Source: Cylindrotheca closterium (Eukaryota > Bacillariophyta > Bacillariophyceae > Bacillariales > Bacillariaceae). From it: DNA of 64,000 nucleotides. This document shows, one piece after another, positions 52,088-62,670 of the stretch. The stretch covers positions 40,355 through 104,354 of the forward strand of contig CAKOGP040001446.1 in assembly GCA_933822405.4 (NCBI GenBank), given 5' to 3'. Made by a program: the position numbers and the translations under genes. The notes below the pieces were generated by a model, which made no database searches, was not told the origin of the DNA, and saw only the letters and a list, made by a program, of their open reading frames with translations. Within the stretch, counting starts at the first letter, position 1. Every line of letters begins with the position of its first letter.

Positions 52088-53548
52088 CCTTGTGAACGTG
52101 AAAGGTTTGAATTGGAGTTGGAGTTGGAATTGGAATTGGCGTCCAACAGCAGTCTATCGGCAATTGCTGGCAATCGCTGTCAATGCTTTGATTGATTGCT
52201 TGATTCGTTGACGTAACAATCCAGATGCCTTCTTTCTTCTTTACTGTGTACCTACTGTTAGCAGTCACAATTGCTCTCGGACACGGTTTTATTTTATTAG
52301 TGGCTGAAGCGACCGTGAAAAATGCCAACTGAAAAAATAGTCAAATCATGGAGCTCGAATTTCGACCACGTGGGTAAAGAGCTTCAATGACGACCTCGCT
52401 TTGATTTGCCATGATTGATATTGTATAATTGTGCGCGGGGATGGCGTACAAAAGGCACGTGAACAGTACCACGACAAGGCAAAACGTTTTCTTCCGTTCC
52501 CTGCGAAAACGTTAGTTTCAAAAGAATCAATCAATCGTCTGTCCTACTCACCGTATGTTCTGCAGAATGTTCAGTAATACGGTACAGTCCTTGGTACAGT
52601 TAGAGTATGGAACGCGAGGAGGCATCTTTGTGGAGGTCCACAATACGCGTCTTTTGGGGAGTGTTGCGATTTAACGAATGTGCAAAAACAATAACTAACA
52701 ACGTAAATTCTGATCGGAGTCAATGACGAAGGTGTTTCTGTCTGCCAACATCATTGACAGTGGTGGAAGGGTCTCAAAGACAGCTGCTATTAACGTGGAA
52801 AAAGACTACTGTACCTTCGCCATCCATCGGTAACAAATGCATGCTATTCGTACTGGCCCGTGGAAGGTTTCCTACCTCTACTAGAGGTAGAGTTGAGTTG
52901 TGTAATATTTTGTATAAAATAAATAAAAGAGGAAGCGCAATTCCTTTGGCAGACGCAGACTCAGATTCAGACGCGATCAACGCGAAGAAGCAAGAAGGAG
53001 GGTCCCGTGCACCATGGTTTTAGTTTCCTTGGAAATTCGCACCACGGACTTGGCGGCGACGACGATGACAGGTAGGTTGCATGCAACTCTTTCATTTGAC
53101 GGATTGTAGTAGCCCAAGAGGATGGTCTAGCAAGAGGACCTTAGGGCGGTGTAAAAACGACTACATTTATGCCACAAAGTGTACGTTCTAACAGCACCAA
53201 ATGGGATTAGAGTTTGTGCTTTTGATTCCTGCCTACTATCCAAAAAGGAGCGCGTTGGTGCTCCAATGATTTCAAAGCTGGACCACCCATCAATGTCTGA
53301 GTAATACTGATTGCATTTTGAAATACCGTGGAGTATTTACGAACATCCAACACACGATCGACTCATTCGACCATGACGTCGCCAGCCATCTGTCCTTCAT
53401 CTGTCTAATGAAAAAAAAGGATTCCATTACTGACAACGACTCCAACTGGAAACCCAACCACGACGAAGACTTCATCTTCAACGCATAGTGTTTGAGACAT
53501 TGATACCCTTGAACCAGCAAGCGAACTGGAGGAAAGCGCAAACGAACC
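52088..53548. other. Divergent intergenic region, no gene seen
   Basis: About 1.46 kb. A perfect 9-bp inverted repeat with one-base centre (ctacctcta c tagaggtag, 52872-52890) is present. An ORF of 89 codons at 52754 has no protein features. The stretch probably holds the promoters of the SulP gene and the C2-domain gene. Confidence 0.45.
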
Positions 53549-56449
53549 ATGTTTCGATCATGCTTTGAAACGCCAAACGACGAAGGCTCTCCTGATTCGT
53601 CGCCGTCCAACAATAACAAGAGACTTGCTTCCGTTTCCTTTTCCAATCTAGATAGTCGTGAGAATGTTCTTTTGGAAGTTGTGGGAGCCATGGGGCTCGC
53701 TTCCATTAAAGGTTTTGCCAATTCCTACTGCACTGTGGCCGTCAATGACAAGACGGTTCACAAGACGTCGGTTGTCAAGGTAAGAGGACTTGGCTGCGCA
53801 CTGCCTGTTCAGGTCCAATGCTACAGTAGTATTCTGATTTTTTTTCACACACACACACACACACACACACATGCCTCACATGAAATGAATGATCCATGAA
53901 AGAACGACAGGAGCCCTATATGGACCATTGCGTCAAAGTCTCTATGCTTATTAAAACTAGACAAGAGTGGCGCTGTCACGGTCAAACTTTGGAATTGCAA
54001 AAGGATTGGGATTGGCGGTTCTCAAGTGGTGGGCAGCCTGAATTTAGATTACACGACATTGATAAATGGTCATGGAGTCCGTTTGGAGTATAACCTGATT
54101 CCGGGGAACAAAATTTTGACTCTTGCACTGCGATTCCGTGTGGCTAGTGATCATGATCTTGCTTTTATGAAGAGCTCAAGTTCTCCAGATTTGCCGCTGC
54201 CATGGGTCAAGAGTCCGCGACATGATCACTCGGTCAGTGACCTGGATTTCCGCAAAGAGTCGAGAAAGAAAATGTTTCAACAAACGACCAAATCAAAACG
54301 AATGTTATTTTCGAGGGAAAATGAAGAGACCAAGCATCGAGTCCAACCGTTTCCAGACCCAGACGATCCTACCACGGCGTGGATGACGAAACAAGAAATC
54401 AAGGATAAGGCCATGCTGCCGTCGAAAAGATGGGCGGAAGTTGGAAAAGGAAGCTATGGTGCTATCTACCTGGAACTTCTTGGCTGCGATGATCTCCCCA
54501 ATATGGATCTGATTGATGGTGTCACGGTAAGCTTATTGTGTTGATTGATTCATTCGTTGGTTTCATTCGTCCTTGTTGGTGTTTACTGTCAAAACATATC
54601 TCACACAATTTTGTTTGTTAGGACACATTTGCGGCGATTGTCTTTGAAGATTCCTTTGTACGGTCATGTGTGATCCATGATAGTCTTTCTCCCAGATGGA
54701 TGCCTTGGTCGAACAGAGCCTTCAAGTTCAATGTCACGCACCCTTCCTCGGTACTCCGGCTTGGTATTTTTGACTTTGACGACGTTCCTCTGGATGTTCC
54801 GCAGATTGATGGACACGACCCCATTTCCCGGATTGAATTATTCCCAAATCAGTTTGAGCACAACACTGTTTACACACTGCAGTATCCCCTATTTCGAGGG
54901 GTGTCGGGAGACGAGCGTTGTGGCAAACTTTCGATTCGACTTAGAGTTCAATGGTTCGACCCTTCCGCGGTCAATGCTGCCCTATCGTTTGTGACCCCGC
55001 CACGATTTTACATCAATACTGAAACGGAACATTCTTGGAGGTATGTTTTTTCTTCTTCCATTCGTTGTGTCATCAATTATCGCATTATGTGATCAATCTT
55101 AAAATGTCGTTCTTTTCCCCAGACTGGTCCGATATGTGATTCGGGGCGAAGTTGATATGCAACAAGTATCAGTTCAGACTTTAAAACAATATGTGCAGGA
55201 ACTTCTTGACCATTGGATGGAATTTTGTTACGTGCTGGATGTTTTTGCAGAAATCTTGCTCTGGAGAGGCAATCTCAGATTGAATATTCTTGGGAGGGAA
55301 GTGCTACTTTGGTGTCCAATTCACTCCATCGTTCTGTTCTTGGCTGTCAAATTGGGAATGGATTATCCACAATTTTTGCCTGCAATCTTTCTTTATTTGA
55401 TTGCCTATGCGCTGTTGAGCAAAAATGTTGGATTGGCCAAGCATCCGAATCCATTTTGCAGGGTCAAGTCATTTGAACGATTCAGTCATCGATTTCCGTA
55501 CTATGAGAAAAAAGTCTATATTTCTCCAGGAGATGGTATTGAGGAATGCGAGAAGCTTCGTGTGGTAGATGAATATCGAGCAATGCGAGTGAAGGCATTT
55601 CTCTACGAGTTCATCATGATTGGATTGAGTGCCTACAACGTATACAACAAAACCACTCCTATCGATCCATCCACAGTTGCAACCAGTAAGAACTTTCTTA
55701 GTTCCCTGTATCTGAATTACTTGCATTATGTGATCATCTTGATGAGAGGTAAGCCATCTGGGTCGTTGCTTCAGCTTTTGAACTCTCCTTTTCACTTCTA
55801 ACTCTCGCTTTTTTCAGTAATTTGCAAGCAAGTGAGGCTATTGATCAACTTTGTGAATTGGAAGACACATTCCACTTACAAGGTGACAACTTTCTTATTC
55901 CTAACAGCCACTACTTGGTGCATTTTCCCCTATAAAGATGCCCTTTTATTTGGAGCAAAGATTTTGGTACTTCTCCCTTTGGGCCCACATCTTGCAATTA
56001 TCGATTGGCTCTGGATTCAAAACTACTATCGGACAAGCGATCAGCTTTTTGATCATTTCGATCGTGACGAACTACCCACTTCTGAGGAACAAATGAGGGA
56101 AGAAATTGCGAGCCGACCAAACATATGCGACTTTCTGTTGACCTCTACATTGATTCGCGACCTGGGAAAGTCTGGCCGAATCGTATCTGAGCACTCATTG
56201 AAGCTACGTGATTTCCGAAAGCGACGGTATGGCAACTTTACGGAAAGCGTTCAAAACAGCGCATCTGCCGCAAAATTCATCCCCTTGCCAGAATCATTTG
56301 CCCAACCCTATGGAGATGGTGATGGAGAATACAAGGATTTACCCGCAGAAAGCTTGGTTTGGTCTACTATTGCTGGTCAGAAGTTGGAGGGATCAATGGT
56401 TTTCCATTGTGAGAAAACGAGTCTGGGTGTCAAGGAGAAAGCGATTTAG
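53549..56449 (+). CDS. Two-C2-domain multi-span membrane protein (MCTP-like), five exons
   Basis: Exons 53549-53779, 53903-54526, 54622-55040, 55123-55748 and 55818-56449 join to 843 residues with all junctions GT-AG. The first C2 domain (~45-140) is split by intron 1, whose 3' site after gaaag restores VVKNDRSPIWTIASKSL. The second C2 domain (~290-400) begins GAIYLELLGCDDLPNMDLIDG and is split by intron 2. The C-terminal half has two pairs of hydrophobic segments around FLAVKLGMDYPQFLPAIFLYLI and TYKVTTFLFLTATTWCIF, resembling the PRT_C region of plant MCTPs, which tether the ER to the plasma membrane via C2-lipid binding. Acidic C2 ligands are partly conserved. Intron 1 carries a (ca)n tract (53845-53870). 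Confidence 0.82.
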
Positions 56450-56683
56450 TATCCATTTGTTGCTGCCGCATCTGTGGGTTGCAAGGTTCCGCAACACGAG
56501 GCAAGAATACCACGACTGAGAACCTTTGCATCTTTATGAACCAAAAAGCTTTACCATGGCTTGGTAAGCTGCAAGACAGTCGATGCAAATGTATCGTATC
56601 CACCAATGGTCATTTTATACAAATCCTTTTGCTCAAGAACATTTACCTGTGCACACTAAAGAGCTCACAAAATCACAACTTCC

Positions 56684-56727
<44 letters not shown>

Positions 56728-57269
56728 TATGGGATACCTGTGTAGTATTTCATACATTTGCCACTCATCGCAGCCTTATTCCAAAAGTACGTGTCTGTGC
56801 ATTGGTCTGGTCTAACGAGTCGACATTTTCGCGACTAAAATAATCATATTATAAAAAAGCCGAATCAGCATCTTTTTTCGGTCAAGAATACAATTCCCAC
56901 AGTCCAAGGCATCAGCAATGACACCTTCCATGAACAACGATAACAATCTGAAGCCAGGAAAGCTTCGAGCTTCTCAGCAATCAAGTTTCGTCATTGATTG
57001 CAAAAATATTCTCCTTTGTCATTGAAGATACCAAAGGCTTCGATTGGTATCCAAAAAATGGAATACTTATGTTCGATTGCGCGTCCTGCAAAATTTTGGG
57101 TAGCGCAAGATTTGTGCTTCTCTGCCTACACTTTGATGACCTCAGAGAAGCGATCAAGCTCAGAAACCACCACCAAGCTGGGCAACAACGGAAGCCTTTT
57201 TGTTGTGCATAGATCTGAATAAAATAGCTTTTGATTTTGACACCTGAACACCAAATCCCACACCCACAA
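56450..57269. other. Intergenic with (ta)n
   Basis: About 820 bp. A (ta)n stretch lies at 56684-56730. The right part may include further decayed DNA of the GT90 pseudogene, but I cannot align it confidently. Confidence 0.45.
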
Positions 57270-57800
57270 AGTAGTAAGCAAAGCTGCCCTGGGAAAAGAA
57301 GACGGGCCACTTTGCAGACTATCAATATGCGCCAAGGATATCGACACGTGATGGTCCGTTTGAGACTACCAAATGAGCATGGAGCCAAGGTCGTCAAGAC
57401 CGGCGCCAGAATATATCCAAAATTGATGTAGGCTTTCACGACATTCCGAAACGAACTGGAATTCCTATATCGATTGCCACAAAACTCAGACTGCATTACA
57501 TTCGCACCGTTTCCTTGATCATGCAAAAATAATTGAGGTACAAGTCTATTCTCAATGTGGAAGGAAACTACGTTTCTTCGGGGCTCAAGTGGCAGCTTCT
57601 ACTAGCCTCCAATTGCCTTCAATTTGGTCGTCATGGTAAAGAAGCCAAGAACAGTATCCTTTGCCATGGAAAATTAAGTACTGCAGTTCTATCACTATAT
57701 TCCAGAGATAGAAATTATACCAACCTAGAAAAAAATGCTGTGCAAGCAGTTGCAAGTACTATCGATAGCTCGTCCTATATGTCCTCCTGTCTTTCGTGAG
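57270..57800 (+). pseudogene. GT90 glycosyltransferase pseudogene fragment
   Basis: Fragments in two or three frames match the gene at 43852-45639: IDVGFHDIPKRTGIP against IDVAFANIPPQRNGIP; SILNVEGNYVSSGLKWQL against YILNVEGNDVSSGLKWQL; and VVMVKKPRTVSFAME followed by FYHYIP against VVFMAKPMTVSWAME ... FYHYIP. They are separated by in-frame stops (for example just before the LNVEGN block and after SFAME) and by a frame change within ~100 bp. The 5' half of the gene and the membrane anchor are not recognisable. It is clearly non-functional. Confidence 0.85.
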
Positions 57801-58334
57801 ATCTCTGACTTTGGATCGGAATGGAGAGTCATGACGATAGAATGTTTGATACAAATATATTTGTTATGTTTTACCGAAAAGCGGAAATAAACTACGTTCC
57901 TTGTGACCCTAAAGAAGGAGGCTTTCTTGTTGACCAGTTGCGATTCTCTTTGTCATTGCAGTGTTCGTTACGAGAGCTGCATGGTCCATTAGGTTTGATA
58001 GGCTGTTCTAAAGTGCGCTTATCTGAAAGCACTCAACAGTCGTTTCGTGTAATAGGCTGTTCCGAAGTGCGCTGAACTGAAAGCTCTCCACTTTCGCTTC
58101 GGAGTTACCATTTTCGCTTCCACTGGAAAATCACAGCATGACAATATACCTTGGCATGAAATTTCGCACTGTCGGACCCAGTTGGCGCTTGACACATGAG
58201 CTAAAGAGTTTCGCCGCATTAGTAGATCTTTCGACTGGTGATATTTTTCTAGAAAGAAAAACCGGGAATGAAACGTGTTGATGATGGCCAAATAATGGTT
58301 TTGATAGAAAGAACAGTAAAGGAACACTTCAACA
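57801..58334. other. Intergenic, no gene seen
   Basis: About 535 bp between the pseudogene and the HA-domain gene. A short near-repeat is present: ataggctgttc and aaagtgcgc at 58000-58018 recur as ataggctgttccgaagtgcgc at 58052-58072, each followed by ctgaaagc.ctc. Confidence 0.45.
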
Positions 58335-59423
58335 ATGTACCGCGACACGTGTACGTTTCCACGTGTCCAGGGAATAAAGCAGTCATTCGCTGACAGGAAT
58401 TCCCAAATCGAACTGCTCACAAAATTAATTTTGCAATCATTGGCAATGTCTTCCAATCTCGCAGACAACAGAGTCATCATGCAGAGCTATACGTCTCCCA
58501 TGACCTCAGATGATGATCTTCTAATCTCTCTCTTTCGATTCCATCCACAATCTTCAGAAGAGGAGTCTCCTGCTGCTGAGTCCTCCTCTCTTAATGAAAA
58601 CGATGTTGGCCGCAACTGCCCAGTGACGTACGAGCAACCATTCGATGATCCAGACATGGAGCCGGTGCCTTTCGAGTCTGACACCGTCCCAAGCGTAGAA
58701 CCACTACCACTATCTGATCTTCCCTCCTTTAAGCCTTCGTCCCTTCAACACGAAACTAGGGAAGCAGATCTTATCCAAAGTGCGTTATCCATTCTGTTCG
58801 AAGCCCCCAACGACATTGTTCCGAGCAAGAGAACCTCCGAAGATCTCCTATCAGTTACAACCACTCGCTCTCATTATTTCAAGCGTCAGAGACTCAGCCC
58901 CGAAGAAGTATCTTGTGATCAAACGGTGATGCGATTCCGCCCGTATCAAGATCAACAATGGAATGGAATGTTCCAAAAACTCGTCCAGTACAGGCTCAAA
59001 CATGGGCACTGCAGTGTACCACATTCCTATCAAGAAGATCGGATGCTTGCCCGATGGGTCAAGAGGCAGCGATACCAGCATACGAAACTCAAAGCCAAAG
59101 ACCCTTCGTCTACCATGACAGCCCGCCGTATTCAACAGCTCGAGTCCATCGGCTTTGTTTGGCATTCCCATGAATCTGCGTGGCAGACAAAGCTAAACGA
59201 GCTCAAGGCGTTCAAGCAAAGGACAGGACATTGCAATGTCCCATCGGACCATTCTAAAAATTCGTCCTCGTTGCCAGCATGGATCAGATGTCAGCGAAGG
59301 CAGTACTTATTGTGGAGATCTGGCTACAGTTCCACAATGACAGAAAAGCGATATGAACTATTGAAGGCGCTGGGATTTAATTTTGAGAAATTTGGAGGAC
59401 TGCAGCGGGCACGAAGCGTCTGA
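58335..59423 (+). CDS. Protein with two helicase-associated (HA) domains
   Basis: Up to 362 residues. The C-terminal part holds two HA domains (PF03457 type) at about 208-275 and 282-350. Each has W at the start, then HGHCSVP or TGHCNVP, a W for the linker (ARWVKRQR, PAWIRCQR) and an end motif LxxIGFVW or LKALGFNF. In diatoms these domains occur without a helicase, in proteins with an acidic N-terminal region, and are thought to bind nucleic acid. The N-terminal ~200 residues are acidic/Ser-rich with a stretch DDDLLISLFR that might be an activation-type motif. The start is uncertain: ATG 58335, or 58446 (MSSNLADNR), which has more typical composition. Probable nuclear regulator. Confidence 0.78.
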   Translation: MYRDTCTFPRVQGIKQSFADRNSQIELLTKLILQSLAMSSNLADNRVIMQSYTSPMTSDDDLLISLFRFHPQSSEEESPAAESSSLNENDVGRNCPVTYEQPFDDPDMEPVPFESDTVPSVEPLPLSDLPSFKPSSLQHETREADLIQSALSILFEAPNDIVPSKRTSEDLLSVTTTRSHYFKRQRLSPEEVSCDQTVMRFRPYQDQQWNGMFQKLVQYRLKHGHCSVPHSYQEDRMLARWVKRQRYQHTKLKAKDPSSTMTARRIQQLESIGFVWHSHESAWQTKLNELKAFKQRTGHCNVPSDHSKNSSSLPAWIRCQRRQYLLWRSGYSSTMTEKRYELLKALGFNFEKFGGLQRARSV

Positions 59424-60013
59424 GCACGCTATAAAGCGTATTTATGAGAAAGGGGTAGACATGTAAACAGCTGCATTTGATTATATCAGTACAAATAGTA
59501 GCCCTTTTCAATTGTCACAGATGTATTGATCTGGTACAGTTGTGCTGGATTCCAGGATATGGTGGTAGTTACACTACTAAGCGGAAGTAACACTCGTGAC
59601 CAATTTTTGCATAACAGGGTCCAACTATACCTTTATCCTTGACTATACTACCGAGTACGCGTATCGGTGACATCCTCATGATGAAATTCACTTCACCACT
59701 CAGCAATCACATTCAAACCTTACCAGGGGACGACGACAACGCCAGACCCGGGAAAATATCAAAGATGATATCCTAATGGCGGTATCTACTCACAAAAAAT
59801 CACACCCATAGTCAGAATGAGCAGTTTCGCATTCAGTAAAATTAGGGTCACTCCATCTTTGCAAGTGATTCGTGACGACGACGAGGGCAAAGCCACTATT
59901 TCTGTTGATTTTAAAGCCAAAGCATATAACTTAAAAATTGAAAGCAGTATAGGTGTCGGCTAGAGTAGAATTCATAGAGACTGCCGGTACGATACTGCTC
60001 CTATCCAATCCAT
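59424..60013. other. Intergenic, no gene seen
   Basis: About 590 bp between convergent genes. Nothing recognised. Confidence 0.5.
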
Positions 60014-61195
60014 TTAGAAAGGACTCCAGCGATCCCAAGGTTTTTGAGTAGGACCCTCTGGTTTGTTCCAACGCTCTTGACGAGTCAACTGATAGTCTTC
60101 ATGATACTTTCCGTCTTCACTAGTCAACGGTCCTCCTCCGTATCCACGACCACCATCCTTCCCCATGGTCCATACAACAATATTGTTGCGGATCCCACTT
60201 TCAATGGGCAGTGCGGCGTGCAAGGTCCGACCCAAATGCATGACTGCCTTTCCAGGAGCCCAATCGACAGTGTATCGTTTACCACCGTTCAAGGATTCCC
60301 AAAAGTAGAGGTTGGACCCCGTCCATAGTTGCTCCGCATCCATATTAATGTTAAAGGTAACCGTGCTGGCATCGGTGTGGTGACGAATGGATTCATCTCC
60401 TCCCACTTGATACTGAATGGAAAAGGCAAAGGATTCCGAATCGTCAGTCGCCAAAATCGAGTCGGAAAAAAAGGCACGACTAATGGGCCGAATGTAGGAA
60501 TCAATCAAAATGTCCTTGTAAAAGGTTTGAAAGTCGGGTGCCGCCCAATATCCCACACTTCTTTGATCCATCATGAATCCCTTGCGGTTCAATACAATCC
60601 CATACGGGGGACGAATGGGAATGCCCGATTCAGCTGCCGCATCGAACCATTGACGAAGAATGTGCACCTTTTCTAAATCCAAGAATTGCACACTGTAGAC
60701 ACCCGGGGCGACTTCGTCAAACAATTCCTTCAGGACGAGCTCTTGGGCTGCCACAGTATTGTCGTCAAAATCATTAGATGATGATTCTTGGACAATTTGC
60801 CAAATATCATCCACGACTTGTCTCAACTTAGGATGAATCAAGGACTCGTCTAATTTGGGCAAGTCTTGAGTAGCTTGCCACTCCTTCCAAGCGTCTTCCA
60901 ACAGTTCGTCGTTGTGATTCCAAAAATCGTAGACTTTCTGGTCCCGACGCAAGGTTTCTTCCCGACTTGGCAATTCCAAGGCACGTGCCTTGTCCAAGGC
61001 TGTCGTTGCTATTTTGGTTGAAATTTTGCACTGCTGCTGCTGGGCAGATGAAGCAGAAGAAACGTGTGCTCGAGACGGAGATCCAGATGTCATGTTGTTG
61101 CTGGCTGATAATGCAATGGCAGATGTTGTTGTCGTCGTTGTTGTCAAAGCTTGAACAATTGGAGCAGCAACACGGATCGACTTTGTCAATTTCAT
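60014..61195 (-). CDS. 2-oxoglutarate/Fe(II)-dependent oxygenase family protein
   Basis: 393 residues from the first ATG; an upstream TTG is not used. The N-terminus is Ser/Thr/Ala-rich with a Lys-containing start (probable organelle presequence), followed by a helical region at ~55-160. The oxygenase core lies at ~230-370: RHHTDASTVTFNINM carries the HxD metal site, WTGSNLYFWE follows, and APGKAVMHLGRTLHAALPIESGIRNNIVVW carries the distal His and the Arg for 2-oxoglutarate (shown here as the motifs HLGRTLHAAL and SGIRNN). The metal triad appears complete, so activity is likely. Substrate unknown; the fold resembles P4H-type oxygenases. Confidence 0.8.
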   Translation of the reverse strand: MKLTKSIRVAAPIVQALTTTTTTTSAIALSASNNMTSGSPSRAHVSSASSAQQQQCKISTKIATTALDKARALELPSREETLRRDQKVYDFWNHNDELLEDAWKEWQATQDLPKLDESLIHPKLRQVVDDIWQIVQESSSNDFDDNTVAAQELVLKELFDEVAPGVYSVQFLDLEKVHILRQWFDAAAESGIPIRPPYGIVLNRKGFMMDQRSVGYWAAPDFQTFYKDILIDSYIRPISRAFFSDSILATDDSESFAFSIQYQVGGDESIRHHTDASTVTFNINMDAEQLWTGSNLYFWESLNGGKRYTVDWAPGKAVMHLGRTLHAALPIESGIRNNIVVWTMGKDGGRGYGGGPLTSEDGKYHEDYQLTRQERWNKPEGPTQKPWDRWSPF

Positions 61196-62670
61196 CTCCG
61201 TGGCCAATCTCGCTTGGGCAGTTTTATGATCATGGTACTACAACAACAAACATTTGTGCCATTGTCAAATGACTTCGAACGAAGGATTTCGGTTTTCGGT
61301 TGCAACCAGACAACGTAGATTTTGAACGGCAAAACGTGGCATGGTACTGTACTTGAGTGTATAGGTTTCTCGTATAATTGGTCGTCTGCCCTGAACAGGG
61401 GTGATAGAAAGACTGTATCTGTACAATGTCAATTGGACCGTCTTGGGACCGTGTGTTGTACTGGTACCTGGTACCAGTAGCGAAACTGAAACCGCAAAAC
61501 CCGACTACTGTATGTTGTGAAACGCGCGCGAGCGCTAATTTTAATGATGATGAGGTAAAACTGAAAACTGTTTTAACACGGGGATATCCTGGAAATCCCG
61601 GGGAATAAAAGGGAACTTTTAGGGAACTTTCAGGGAACTTTTAGGGAACTTTGAGAGAACTTTTGAGAGAAACTTTTTACGGAACTTTTGGACTCCCCAA
61701 ATGCTATCACGGCTTTCAAAACTGTTACTTTTCAAATTGTGAATTATTATTATGCCATTGACATCGGTTTTGGACAATCCAATACTATCAACAAGCGCAC
61801 TCTTCACTGTCGATAGCCTACATTCAGAACAAGGTCTTTCTCTTCACTCACTGGATGGTCACATCTATCATTGAAGAAACCGACAGCCCCGAAGTTCTTG
61901 AGTTCAAGAATCGGGCTAGAGCTCGGCAGTGCTGGAAGGCTCCTTGACTGCTACGTTTCTATTCTAAACTTTCTGTTCAATACTTGTATTATTCAGATTA
62001 CTGAGCATGGATGTGGAATCTCGCGCATCTACTTTACTAGGCCAAACCTGCACTATGTCGTATAGTCCTGTAGTCTTCATACTAATGTCCATGTTTCAAT
62101 GCACGTCCCAAGTAGTTCCTTACACAAGGCATAACCACACCCATCCATGTTTGGACTTAGCCATTCGTGCCATCGTCCGTCCTGTTGTTGGAATTGCTCT
62201 CTTGGAGACCATTCATTGGAAACTCCTTGTTGATAGAAGCAGTTCGACACGTCCGATCGGACAGACGGACAAATGTCCGTTTGGTCCGTTTATTCGGGGG
62301 ATTCCTATGAGTCGGTTTTGCAGGGAATCCGAAAACATGGAATTGTGCGCTTGGACTATCAAACGTCTGAGCGCCACGAAAATCCCATACTGGATCCTGC
62401 GGGAGTTCGGTACGTGGGTTTTGTACCGGCCTTTCTGGATTGCATAACATCCAGTAAAGTTTTGGGAAATTTGAGTTTTCGTGCAAGGCTTTTGCTTTGC
62501 CCATTCCATGTAGATAACAAGTCTTTTAGAATAGTTATTTCCTGTAGAGATGATTATTTCATATTAGACGGATCGGAGATCGCTATGGTTAGTGCCTATG
62601 CATGACGACTTGATGGGTCGCATGCTGGCACGGCTGGTTGGCAATCATGGCTTGATGGGCCACAACGTTG
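61196..62670. other. Intergenic and retroelement flank
   Basis: About 1.47 kb. Contains an 11-bp minisatellite (61609-61690), ggtacctggtaccag at 61463-61477 and a cluster of cggac/gtccg inverted repeats near 62250-62290. It could include LTR or flank of the element to the right, but no LTR pair is visible in this window. Confidence 0.4.
61609..61690. repeat. 11-13-bp tandem repeat (agggaacttt)
   Basis: Seven imperfect copies of agggaactttt with drift to agagaacttttg and acggaacttttg towards the right end. A minisatellite with polarised decay. Confidence 0.85.
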
